Origin: Peptoniphilus_B koenoeneniae
Lineage (GTDB): Bacteria > Bacillota > Clostridia > Tissierellales > Peptoniphilaceae
Direction: 5' to 3'
Length of the DNA: 64,000 bases
Assembly: GCF_030812875.1 (NCBI RefSeq)
Contig: NZ_JAUSTN010000003.1
Span: 124,001-188,000 of the forward strand
A program made the position numbers and the translations under genes. Below the pieces are notes generated by a model. The model did not search any database. It saw only the letters and a program-made list of their open reading frames with translations, and had not been told where the DNA came from. Numbering within the stretch: the first letter of the stretch is position 1; every line of letters begins with the position of its first letter. Positions 34,863 through 42,762 of the stretch are shown one piece after another.

Positions 34863-35693
34863 TTACTTAGTTCTTCTTCTTATAATTAACTGGTTAGACT
34901 TTTTATTTTTCTTTCTTGTCTTAAGACCCATAGCTTTCTTGCCCCAAGGAGTCATAGGAGAAGGTCTACCTACAGGAGCTCTACCTTCACCACCACCATG
35001 AGGGTGATCAACAGGGTTCATTGCAGAACCTCTTACATGAGGTCTTTTTCCAAGATATCTGCTTTTTCCAGCCTTACCTAAAGTTATAAGTTCGTGTGAA
35101 ATATTTCCAACTTGTCCTATTGTAGCCTTACAATCAATTGGTACAAGTCTCATTTCAGTTGAAGGAAGTCTTAAAGTTGCATATTTGCCTTCCTTAGCCA
35201 TAAGTTGAACTTCAGAACCTGCACTTCTTGCAATTTGACCGCCTTTACCTGGTAACAATTCAACATTGTGAACTGTTGTACCAACAGGAATGTCTTTAAG
35301 TCTTAAAGCGTTTCCGATTTTAATATCAGCTTCGCTTCCACTTTCAACAATATCTCCTACCTTTAAGCCGTTAGGTGCCAAGATATATCTTTTTTCACCG
35401 TCAACATAATGTAGTAGAGCTATATAACTTGTTCTGTAAGGATCATATTCAATAGCTGCAACCTTAGCAGGAATATTATCCTTATTTCTTTTAAAATCTA
35501 TAATTCTGTATCTTCTTTTTACTCCGCCGCCTCTATGTCTTGAAGTAATCTTTCCACGGGCGTTTCTTCCTGCAGTAGTTTTGAGATTTACAGTAAGTGA
35601 CTTTTCAGGAGTCTTTTTAGTAACCTCTTCAAAAGTGGCAACAGTCATTTGTCTGCGTGCCGGAGAGGTCGGTTTGTATCCTCTAATTGCCAT
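34863..35693 (-). CDS. rplB: 50S ribosomal protein L2
   Basis: The 276-residue protein shows RNARGKITSRHRGGGVKRRYR and the catalytic-region motif NPVDHPHGGGEGRAPVGRPSP. It is needed for subunit joining and peptidyl transfer. It lies between rplW and rpsS as usual. Confidence 0.98.
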   Translation of the reverse strand: MAIRGYKPTSPARRQMTVATFEEVTKKTPEKSLTVNLKTTAGRNARGKITSRHRGGGVKRRYRIIDFKRNKDNIPAKVAAIEYDPYRTSYIALLHYVDGEKRYILAPNGLKVGDIVESGSEADIKIGNALRLKDIPVGTTVHNVELLPGKGGQIARSAGSEVQLMAKEGKYATLRLPSTEMRLVPIDCKATIGQVGNISHELITLGKAGKSRYLGKRPHVRGSAMNPVDHPHGGGEGRAPVGRPSPMTPWGKKAMGLKTRKKNKKSNQLIIRRRTK

Positions 35694-35707
35694 TATTTAC
35701 CTCCTTC

Positions 35708-35998
35708 TCATTGAATGCTATCGAAGAATTCAATAGTATTTGAACCTTCTTTTAATTTAACAATGGCTTTTTTCCAAGAAGGTGTAAATCCGAAAGTAGC
35801 ACCTTGTCTTTTCTTTTTGCCACGAACATTCATAGTAGTAACTTTTTCAACCTTTACGTTGAAAATTTCTTCAACAGCACTTTTAATTTCAGGCTTAGTA
35901 GCATTTTTAGCAACCTGAAAAGTGTACTTGTTGTTTTCCATTTCCGCCATACTCTTTTCAGTAACAAGCGGCTTTATAATAACATCAAATTTATTCAT
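35708..35998 (-). CDS. rplW: 50S ribosomal protein L23
   Basis: The 96-residue protein shows KPLVTEKSMAEMENNKYTFQV and the NVKVEKVTTMNVRGKKKRQG segment. It docks trigger factor and SRP at the tunnel exit. Its start overlaps the rplD stop by one base. Confidence 0.97.
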   Translation of the reverse strand: MNKFDVIIKPLVTEKSMAEMENNKYTFQVAKNATKPEIKSAVEEIFNVKVEKVTTMNVRGKKKRQGATFGFTPSWKKAIVKLKEGSNTIEFFDSIQ

Positions 35999-36621
35999 CA
36001 GTTAAACACCTCACTAATTGTGTTAAGTGCAGCCTTAGAAATAATAAGTGAATCAGAATTTAAAATATCATAAACATTTATAAATCTTGCTTCAGCTACA
36101 TTAACACCCTCAACATTTCTTGCTGAAAGGTAAACATTCTTATTATGTTCATCAGTAACAAGATAAGTTTTTTTGTTTGCTTTCACATTTTTAAGGAAAT
36201 TAGCGAAGTCCTTAGTCTTAATAGAATCCATCTTAATATCGTCAACGACAATAAGTTCACCATCTTGAACCTTTGAAGTAAGCACGGATTTAAGAGCAAG
36301 TCTTCTAACTTTTTTCGGAGTAGTGTAAGAATAATCTCTCGGTTTCTTTGCAAAAACAATACCGCCGCCTCTCCATTGAGGAGATCTTATACTACCTTGA
36401 CGAGCACGACCTGTTCCCTTTTGTCTCCAAGGCTTTCTTCCACCTCCACGTACTTCAGCACGAGTTTTAGCAGAATGAGTTCCTTGTCTTTTGTTAGCTA
36501 AAATATTTTTAACAACAAGATAGACAACATGCTCATTTATTTCAACATCAAAAATATTACTATTAAGTTCGATTTCTTCAACAGGATTTCCTTCCATATT
36601 AACAACATTAATTTTTGTCAT
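35998..36621 (-). CDS. rplD: 50S ribosomal protein L4
   Basis: The 207-residue protein contains the tunnel loop KTRAEVRGGGRKPWRQKGTG RARQGS and GGGIVFAKKPRDY. In some bacteria L4 also represses its own operon through the S10 leader; the leader at 37644-37831 is a possible target. Confidence 0.97.
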   Translation of the reverse strand: MTKINVVNMEGNPVEEIELNSNIFDVEINEHVVYLVVKNILANKRQGTHSAKTRAEVRGGGRKPWRQKGTGRARQGSIRSPQWRGGGIVFAKKPRDYSYTTPKKVRRLALKSVLTSKVQDGELIVVDDIKMDSIKTKDFANFLKNVKANKKTYLVTDEHNKNVYLSARNVEGVNVAEARFINVYDILNSDSLIISKAALNTISEVFN

Positions 36622-36632
36622 GACAATCCTCC

Positions 36633-37265
36633 TTACTTACCGGACTTAACCGTAGACTTAACTATAACTTTGCCCTTCTTAGGTCCTGGAACAGCACCCT
36701 TAACAAAAATTAAGTTTTTATCTACATCAACTCTTACAACTAAAAGGTGTTGAACAGTAACACGTTCATTACCAGTCTTTCCTGCCATTCTATGGTTTTT
36801 AAAAACCTTTCCTGGGTAAGATGCAGCACCCATACCACCGGGCATTCTGTGGAATTTTGAACCGTGAGTTTCACGTCCACGTCCGAAGCCGTGACGAGTA
36901 ACAACCCCTTGAGTTCCCTTACCCTTTGAAGTTCCGGTAATATCAACAAATTCGCCCTTAGCGAACAAGTCAACCTTCATTTCATCACCGACATTGTAAG
37001 AATCTACATCATCAGTTCTAAATTCATTTAAATATCTTTTATACTCAACATTCGCCTTATCAAAGTGACCCTTTAAAGGTTTGTTAACATTCTTTTCTTT
37101 CACCTTGCCTGCAGCAATTTGAACACCGTTATAACCATCAGTTTCAACAGTTTTCTTTTGAACGACTTTATTGGGTTCAGCTTCAATAACCGTTACAGGA
37201 GTAACTGTACCATCTTCGTCAAAAAGTTGAGTCATGCCGATTTTACGGCCAATTAGAAATTTCAA
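36633..37265 (-). CDS. rplC: 50S ribosomal protein L3
   Basis: The 210-residue protein shows MKFLIGRKIGMTQLFDEDGT and the long loop GVVTRHGFGRGRETHGSKFH R-type sequence that approaches the peptidyl transferase centre. It follows rpsJ after a 60-base gap. Confidence 0.98.
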   Translation of the reverse strand: MKFLIGRKIGMTQLFDEDGTVTPVTVIEAEPNKVVQKKTVETDGYNGVQIAAGKVKEKNVNKPLKGHFDKANVEYKRYLNEFRTDDVDSYNVGDEMKVDLFAKGEFVDITGTSKGKGTQGVVTRHGFGRGRETHGSKFHRMPGGMGAASYPGKVFKNHRMAGKTGNERVTVQHLLVVRVDVDKNLIFVKGAVPGPKKGKVIVKSTVKSGK

Positions 37266-37325
37266 ATTTCTACACCTCCTAAAATTTACAGCGGATTACA
37301 AATGTAATCATATAAAGAACAATTA

Positions 37326-37643
37326 TTACAGCTTAATTTCAATATCAACACCGGCAGGCAAATTTAACTTCATAAGAGCATCAACAGTCTTTTGGTTAGG
37401 ACCAATAATGTCGATAAGTCTTTTATGAGTTCTTTGCTCAAATTGTTCTCTGGAATCCTTATACTTATGAACAGCTCTTAAAATTGTAACAACTTCCTTT
37501 TCAGTTGGAAGTGGAATAGGTCCTGAAACAACAGCACCTGTAGCTTTAGAAGCTTCAACAATTCTCTTTGCAGAATTATCAAGAAGTTCATGATCATAAG
37601 CCTTAAGTCTGATTCTGATTTTTTGTTTGCTATTACTTGACAT
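37326..37643 (-). CDS. rpsJ: 30S ribosomal protein S10
   Basis: The 105-residue protein shows QKIRIRLKAYDHELLDNSA and the HKRLIDIIGPNQKTVDALMK region; S10 also serves as the NusE antitermination factor. It is the first gene of the superoperon. ATG follows GAGGAGG next to a small CTCG...CGAG hairpin in the leader. Confidence 0.98.
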   Translation of the reverse strand: MSSNSKQKIRIRLKAYDHELLDNSAKRIVEASKATGAVVSGPIPLPTEKEVVTILRAVHKYKDSREQFEQRTHKRLIDIIGPNQKTVDALMKLNLPAGVDIEIKL

Positions 37644-37831
37644 TTTTACCTCCTCGTATTCGCGAGTGGGGTTATAGATAAACGCACCCCGGTGTGTCCG
37701 AAGTGTTTGGAAAAAATAACCCTGCCCAAATTATTTTGGACTTCTCCGTCGTAATTACCTTATAATTCTCTTTTTCCCGCAAGAATTCAAGCAACCTACG
37801 ACTTCATCGCATTAAGTTTTATTTCAAACGC
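37644..37831 (-). promoter_or_regulatory. Structured 5' leader of the S10 operon
   Basis: About 188 bases from the predicted start to rpsJ. On the minus strand I see a hairpin GTCCAAA-ATAA-TTTGGGC, a long-range pair GGGTTAT with ATAACCC enclosing a G+C-rich segment (CACTTCGGACACACCGGGGTG), and CTCG-CGAATA-CGAG touching the ribosome site. This looks like an autoregulatory r-protein leader; which protein binds is unknown. Confidence 0.6.
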
Positions 37832-37837
37832 TTAAAT

Positions 37838-37866
37838 ATTATACACAAAAAATAAGCTAAAATCAA
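37838..37866 (-). promoter_or_regulatory. Promoter of the S10-spc-alpha superoperon
   Basis: TTGATT (37866-37861), 17-bp spacer, TATAAT (37843-37838). It is the only strong promoter seen upstream of the 29 genes. Confidence 0.75.
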
Positions 37867-37994
37867 GGATTAATAAGAAAAAACTTTAAAAAAGCCTTAA
37901 AAATAGCCAGTGTTTTTATTTAGCTTTGAAATTATATAAAATCTCTCATAAAAAAGCAAGAGAAAAATAAAATTTTTTTCATAAAAATAAAAAA

Positions 37995-38370
37995 TAAATA
38001 AAAATGCTTTACCTAGAGCATAAAAAATTTTTATAAAAAAATTTAAATCAAATATTTATTTTTTTCTCTCACATTATACACGCGGACCGGTAAACCGATC
38101 CCTACAGCCCACAAAAGCCCACGAATAAATTTATGGTAAATATGTTTCGCAAAAGTAAACCCCCGCAAATGAATAATTGGAAATAAAATAAAAAAATGAA
38201 AAAGAAAAAATATGGAAAAAAGATATGTTGAAAAAATTTTAAAATAAAATAAAAATAAAAATGCTTCACGTAAAGCATAAAAAATAAATTTTAAAATGCT
38301 CTACGTAAAGCGTAAAAAAATATTTGTAAAAATTTTTAAAATAAATTTTAATTCAAAAATAAAAATATAT
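37995..38370. repeat. Mosaic intergenic repeat locus 3 (reverse orientation)
   Basis: About 375 bases without a gene. It has a reverse GGACC hairpin core (38083-38104), here GGACCGGT-AA-ACCGATCC with one G-U-compatible change, followed by CCCTA. It also holds several small palindromes: ATGCTTTACCTAGAGCAT (38003-38020), ATGCTTCACGTAAAGCAT (near 38261-38278) and ATGCTCTACGTAAAGCGT (near 38297-38314). AT-rich filler matches the flanks of the other loci. Confidence 0.75.
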
Positions 38371-38401
38371 AGACTAAATATTAAATACAAATTCTTATAA
38401 T

Positions 38402-38426
38402 TAAAAAGCCGGGCTTTACCCGACTT
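38402..38426 (-). terminator. Terminator of the HipA-like gene
   Basis: On the minus strand AAGTCGGG pairs with CCCGGCTT (38426-38419 and 38413-38406, one G-U), followed by TTTTT. It overlaps the stop codon of the gene. Confidence 0.75.
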
Positions 38427-39543
38427 AAAGTCTTTCGCTTATTCTTTTTGCTATTTCTTCTTTTCTATCTTTAAAAAATTCTTCTACTTCTTCATTTTCT
38501 GAAAAAACATCTATTATTATTTTATAAATCTCATCCCTATTTGTTTTAGGAATGTTTTCTTCTCTTATTAACTTTCTCTGTTTTATCCTATCTTCAAAAA
38601 ATGGTTTTGTTTTTGGGTTTGCATATTTTATAAGTTTAGTAGAAGTATCATAAAAAAGACTTGTTCCCGAGTCATATATAGGGGCAAGATCTATAATTCT
38701 TAGAGTGTTTACATCCCTTATTAATCCAAAATTATTATAGTGCCTGTCTTCGTTGTAAATCACATAGTCTAAATACATAAGTTCATCCATTTTTCGTCTT
38801 GCTTCTTTTACCCCCACTTCTTCCATCTTTTCTATGATAAATTCATAGTAGGATATATGGTTGGGCTTTTTAAAGGGAGCTAAGAAGGAGTTTGCTGTAA
38901 TAAGTTCTGTGTTTTCATCTATAAAATTTTCACATAGGGAAAAATATTCTTTTCCTATTTTTTTCAGATCATATCTTATATGGTTAAGACCAAGACTCTT
39001 TCCTATTTCATAAGCTATTTTTTCATTAAAGGGTTCCTGCATATATGGTTTGGATCCGCCCTTTATAAGGACTCTTTTACCTTCTATATTTGTCCATGAT
39101 TTTTTCAACCAGCCGTCCGTTGTGTTGTCTGGGGTTTTTAAGGATATGTTTTTAACTTCTTTGCCAACCATTAATTGTCCCAAATCATCGGAAAAATCAT
39201 TTGTAAAAAAATTAATATCCTTCCAAAATACTTCTTCTTTCTTTTCTTTAATCCAATATTGGTCTGATAGGGAAAGACCGTAATATTTAAAGTTTAAGTC
39301 ATATGGAGTTTTTACCTTACTTGCCCTTAAGATTTCATCCAAATTTTGCCTGGTGTCTGGAATGGCTCTCCACCTGAAAAATTTTTCAAGATCTGATTTT
39401 GCTATTTTTTCTCTTTTCTTGTTAATAGCTAAAGAAAAAGGAAGGTATTCCGGGTTTAAAAGCTTATTGATTTTTAAAACATGACCTTCTATCATTGAAA
39501 ACTCCAAAACAGGCACATTTTTATTCATAAATATATAATCCAT
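38425..39543 (-). CDS. HipA-like protein kinase, stand-alone
   Basis: The 372-residue protein has a HipA C-domain-like kinase core: VLIKGGSKPYMQEPFNEKIAYEIGKSLGL (ATP-lysine region, about 150-185), YNEDRHYNNFGLIRD (catalytic N-x-D-x-H-x-x-N type, about 255-270) and IIDLAPIYDSGTS (metal-binding aspartate). About 90 residues at the N-terminus are not recognised. ATG follows GGGAGG. HipA kinases phosphorylate targets such as GltX and act as toxins with a HipB antitoxin. No HipB-like HTH gene is next to it, so a toxin role is unproven. Confidence 0.75.
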   Translation of the reverse strand: MDYIFMNKNVPVLEFSMIEGHVLKINKLLNPEYLPFSLAINKKREKIAKSDLEKFFRWRAIPDTRQNLDEILRASKVKTPYDLNFKYYGLSLSDQYWIKEKKEEVFWKDINFFTNDFSDDLGQLMVGKEVKNISLKTPDNTTDGWLKKSWTNIEGKRVLIKGGSKPYMQEPFNEKIAYEIGKSLGLNHIRYDLKKIGKEYFSLCENFIDENTELITANSFLAPFKKPNHISYYEFIIEKMEEVGVKEARRKMDELMYLDYVIYNEDRHYNNFGLIRDVNTLRIIDLAPIYDSGTSLFYDTSTKLIKYANPKTKPFFEDRIKQRKLIREENIPKTNRDEIYKIIIDVFSENEEVEEFFKDRKEEIAKRISERL

Positions 39544-39630
39544 GTACGTCCTCCCTTTTAAAATATTTTTTGGCTCTCTTAGTAAGTTTTATAGTATTTA
39601 TCACATTTGCTAAAAGATTTCAATATTAAT

Positions 39631-39654
39631 AAAAGCCCTTTTTATAGGGCTTTT
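39631..39654 (-). terminator. Terminator of the decarboxylase-to-hypothetical operon
   Basis: AAAAGCCC (39631-39638) pairs with GGGCTTTT (39647-39654), with a T-rich end on the minus strand, 16 bases after the last gene. Confidence 0.75.
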
Positions 39655-39669
39655 AAAGCATATTATTTT

Positions 39670-40272
39670 TTATATGTTCCACGAATGGGAGTATGAAAGC
39701 CCATTATCTTCAGATTTATACCAGGATGGAAGCCTTACATAAATGTCTTCTTCTACCATGTCTTCACTTATTTCCATTCCATCTTCTTTTGCTTCTTCTA
39801 CGCTTTCATAATTGACAATTTTAAAATCTTCAGATTCTTTTATAAAAGAATCTCCCTCAATTAAAATATGCTCTGATATATTCATTCCCGGCTCTTCTGA
39901 GAAAAATTCCATTTTTAAATGAGGAAATTTTTCATGAACTTCTTCAAGACAGGTTCCTTTAAACCAAACTTTATCTTTGTATTCATCCCAAGATTTTTTA
40001 TAGCCTTCATGTAAAAGGCTGGCAAATAAAGACCAAGCACAGATTCCACAAAAAGTAATAAAAAATTCTCCCCTTTCATTTTCCCCTTGGCTCACGGTTT
40101 TAAAGTCATGTATTCTCCAAAAATGAGGTCCCTTAGGTTCTATAAAATCAGGGGCTTTTTCTTTATCATTTAAGAAATTGTAATTATAAGCTTCTGTGAA
40201 ATACTTAAATACTTCCTCTACTTCTTCTTTTTTTCCTAAAATTTTTCCTTCAAAATAGCAATCATTAGCCAT
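39670..40272 (-). CDS. Hypothetical protein, unrecognised
   Basis: The 200-residue soluble acidic protein starts MANDCYFEGKILGKKEEVEEVFKYF-like and has an aromatic-rich core (PHFWRIHDF, FITFCGICAWSLFASLL, W and Y rich) and an acidic C-terminal third ending YSHSWNI. The layout recalls small phage/plasmid Api92-like proteins, but I do not recognise it firmly. It lies 17 bases after the iron alcohol dehydrogenase gene and is probably the last gene of that operon. No signal peptide or membrane segment is seen. Confidence 0.7.
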   Translation of the reverse strand: MANDCYFEGKILGKKEEVEEVFKYFTEAYNYNFLNDKEKAPDFIEPKGPHFWRIHDFKTVSQGENERGEFFITFCGICAWSLFASLLHEGYKKSWDEYKDKVWFKGTCLEEVHEKFPHLKMEFFSEEPGMNISEHILIEGDSFIKESEDFKIVNYESVEEAKEDGMEISEDMVEEDIYVRLPSWYKSEDNGLSYSHSWNI

Positions 40273-40289
40273 AGTTAACTCCTTTATTA

Positions 40290-41456
40290 TTAAAATGAAG
40301 CCTTATAAATTTGATAAACGTCCTCACCATAAAGGGTTTTAAAGCCTTTTATTTTTCCTCCTGCATGTTCTACAGCAAGGTCCGCCATTTCTTTTAATTT
40401 ATCTTCTTCTATTCCCACTTGTCTAAGGCTCATAGGAACTCCCAAGTTCTCAAAAAATTCATAAAGTTTTTTTATTCCTTCTTTAGCGGCTTTAAGATCA
40501 TCTTCTTCTTTTACATCAAAGACATTTCTTGCAAAGTTTCCTATTGTTTCTTGTCTTTCTTCATCTAAGCAATGTTCCAACCATCTGGGTGTAAGAATTG
40601 CAAGTCCTGTTCCGTGAGTTATATCAAAAAATGCGCTTAATTCATGTTCCATAGGATGAACTGACCAACTTGTTGACTTTCCACTGTCAAGAAGTCCATT
40701 TATTGCCCAAGTTGATGCCCACATAATATTTGCTCTGGCTTCGTAATTTTTAGGATCTTTTTTTAATATAGGACCATATTTTATACAGGTTTTCAAAAGT
40801 CCTTCAGATAATTTGTTTTGGAAATAGCAGCCATCTCCTAAACTGAAATAATTTTCCATAGTGTGGCTCATTATGTCACAAACTCCTGCTACTGTATGTT
40901 TTTCAGGAACTGTAAAGGTATATTTAGGATTCATGAAAGAAAATACCGGTAAAACTAAATCACTGGCAAAAGATAATTTTTCCTTTGTTTCCAAATTTGT
41001 TATTACTGAGAATGGATCCATTTCCGTTCCCGTTGCAGCTATAGTAAGAACAACTCCTATAGGAAGAGCTTTTTCTATTTTTGATGAGTCAAGGACTACT
41101 TGCCAAGGATCCACGTCTAAATAATAGGCTCCACTTATTAATTTTGCCAAGTCTACTACTGATCCTCCTCCTACGGCAAGGATGAAGTCAACCTTATTTT
41201 CCCTTGCTATTTTAAGTCCTTCTCTTGCAGAGTCAACTCTTGGATTAGGTTCTATGCCGCTAAGTTCTACATATTCTATCCCGTCTTTTTTAAGTTCTCC
41301 TGTTATGTCATCATAGATTCCGTTTTTCTTAATGCTTCCGCCTCCGTAGCATAGTAAAACTTTTTTTCCGTATTTTTTAATTTCCTTTCCAAGTTCACTT
41401 AGTTGGTTTTCTCCAAAAATAATTTTTGTGTCTACATTAAATACAAAATCTTTCAT
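40290..41456 (-). CDS. Iron-containing alcohol dehydrogenase (butanol dehydrogenase-like)
   Basis: The 388-residue group III alcohol dehydrogenase reduces aldehydes with NAD(P)H. It has the dinucleotide motif VGGGSVVDLAKLI (about 95-107), ATGTEMDPFSVI, and metal ligands in VCDIMSHTMENYF and HPMEHELSAFFDITHG. It is closest by eye to BdhA/YqhD-type enzymes. Its start overlaps the DnaJ-domain gene by 4 bases, implying coupled translation. Confidence 0.92.
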   Translation of the reverse strand: MKDFVFNVDTKIIFGENQLSELGKEIKKYGKKVLLCYGGGSIKKNGIYDDITGELKKDGIEYVELSGIEPNPRVDSAREGLKIARENKVDFILAVGGGSVVDLAKLISGAYYLDVDPWQVVLDSSKIEKALPIGVVLTIAATGTEMDPFSVITNLETKEKLSFASDLVLPVFSFMNPKYTFTVPEKHTVAGVCDIMSHTMENYFSLGDGCYFQNKLSEGLLKTCIKYGPILKKDPKNYEARANIMWASTWAINGLLDSGKSTSWSVHPMEHELSAFFDITHGTGLAILTPRWLEHCLDEERQETIGNFARNVFDVKEEDDLKAAKEGIKKLYEFFENLGVPMSLRQVGIEEDKLKEMADLAVEHAGGKIKGFKTLYGEDVYQIYKASF

Positions 41457-42313
41457 TGTTCTTTTAACCTCCTATACCTTTCAATATTTTCTTCATTTAA
41501 AAATTCATAAGCATTATTAACTTTTTGAAACATTTCCTTTGCTCCCGCTTCCTTATTTATGTCGGGATGGTATTTTTTTGCAGCCTTTCTAAAGGCAAGT
41601 TTTATTTCATATTTATCATAGGTTGGTTCTATTCCCAAGGTCCTGCAAGCTTCTTCATATTGATTTTTAAAACTTGTCCCATAATTTGTGTATGGACCCC
41701 TGTAATTTTGATTATAGTCCTGATTGTAAGAGCCACTTTGATATTGACCTTGATTAAAGCCTCCGAAGTAGCCTTGATCTCCAAATAGATCTTCAAAGTT
41801 TATATCATCTCCAAAAGTCCAATAAGTTCCTCCGAAGCCTCTTCCGAAAGACTCTTCAAATCTTTTCTTTTCTTCTTCCCGCCTTTGTCTTTCTTTTTCC
41901 TCTCTTATTTTTTCTTGCTCTTCCCTATATTTTTCACCGTAGCCTCCAAGGTTTGAATAGCTTTTCTTTCTTCCTAAAAGATAGTAGTCACTTAAATCAA
42001 AAAAATACTCAGTTAAAACATAGTGAATATACTTTAAATAGCTTACACTTATAGTTCCTATAAAAGGAAAGACGAAAGCCAATATTATAAAACTAGTAAG
42101 GCCCCTATACTTATTAAAAAAAGCATAGGCAAAAAAAGGATTTAATATAAGGAAAAATATAAAACATCCACTAAAGGCGAAAAGAGCTCCAATTGCCCTT
42201 TTTGCAGTTGTAAAAAAATCTATTAAAAGTTCCACTATCCCTATAAAAAATCTGAATATATAATCTATAATTTTTCCCAGACCTTTAAAAAATAATCCGG
42301 CTATTTTTTTCAT
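41453..42313 (-). CDS. Membrane-anchored DnaJ-domain protein
   Basis: The 286-residue protein has N-terminal hydrophobic segments (about 1-110, two to four helices), then a charged coil rich in E/K/R (about 130-155), a Gly/Tyr/Gln/Asn-rich linker (about 155-215) and a C-terminal J domain (about 222-286; KAAKKYHPDINKEAG with the HPD tripeptide). The J domain stimulates DnaK ATPase, here at the membrane face. It overlaps both neighbours by 4 bases in the same operon. Confidence 0.85.
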   Translation of the reverse strand: MKKIAGLFFKGLGKIIDYIFRFFIGIVELLIDFFTTAKRAIGALFAFSGCFIFFLILNPFFAYAFFNKYRGLTSFIILAFVFPFIGTISVSYLKYIHYVLTEYFFDLSDYYLLGRKKSYSNLGGYGEKYREEQEKIREEKERQRREEEKKRFEESFGRGFGGTYWTFGDDINFEDLFGDQGYFGGFNQGQYQSGSYNQDYNQNYRGPYTNYGTSFKNQYEEACRTLGIEPTYDKYEIKLAFRKAAKKYHPDINKEAGAKEMFQKVNNAYEFLNEENIERYRRLKEQ

Positions 42314-42762
42314 TCAACATCTCTTCCCTTTTTATAATTTTCTATAAAATTTTCATCTTCTATAACAAGATCATTGTTTCCCGCTAAAAACTCAAGATGA
42401 TGTCTAAGCTCATGTCTTAAAGTTTCTCTCAGTCTTTCTTTTAAACTTTCTCTATCTAAATAAAAATACAGTTTCATAAAAGAACCGTAATAAATTACTA
42501 TTTGCCTTCCTAAATTATCTATCTTATAAGAACCAAGGACAATTAAATCATTTCCTTCCGGGTGATAATTGACCTCTTCTTCTAATATTACCCCACCGTT
42601 TAAATTATTTAAATATTGGTCTGGTATTTCATCTAAAAGTTCTTCTAAAATTTCCATAACTTCATCAATTCTAGAAAGATCAACCCCACTTTCATTTTTT
42701 CTTTCTTCATTGAAATTTTCTAAGTTTTCATTTTCTTTGGAAATATTTTCTTCAAATGTCAT
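42310..42762 (-). CDS. Zincin-like metallopeptidase family protein
   Basis: The 150-residue acidic protein has LRHELRHHLEF (H-E-x-x-H zinc motif, about residues 125-135), placed near the C-terminus as in the small metallopeptidase (DUF1025-like) family. Substrate is unknown. It overlaps the decarboxylase gene and the DnaJ gene by 4 bases each. Confidence 0.78.
   Translation of the reverse strand: MTFEENISKENENLENFNEERKNESGVDLSRIDEVMEILEELLDEIPDQYLNNLNGGVILEEEVNYHPEGNDLIVLGSYKIDNLGRQIVIYYGSFMKLYFYLDRESLKERLRETLRHELRHHLEFLAGNNDLVIEDENFIENYKKGRDVE

Noticed and set aside
38425..39543. Complete HipBA toxin-antitoxin module
   Set aside because: No HipB-like gene upstream or downstream; upstream is a terminator and an unrelated operon.
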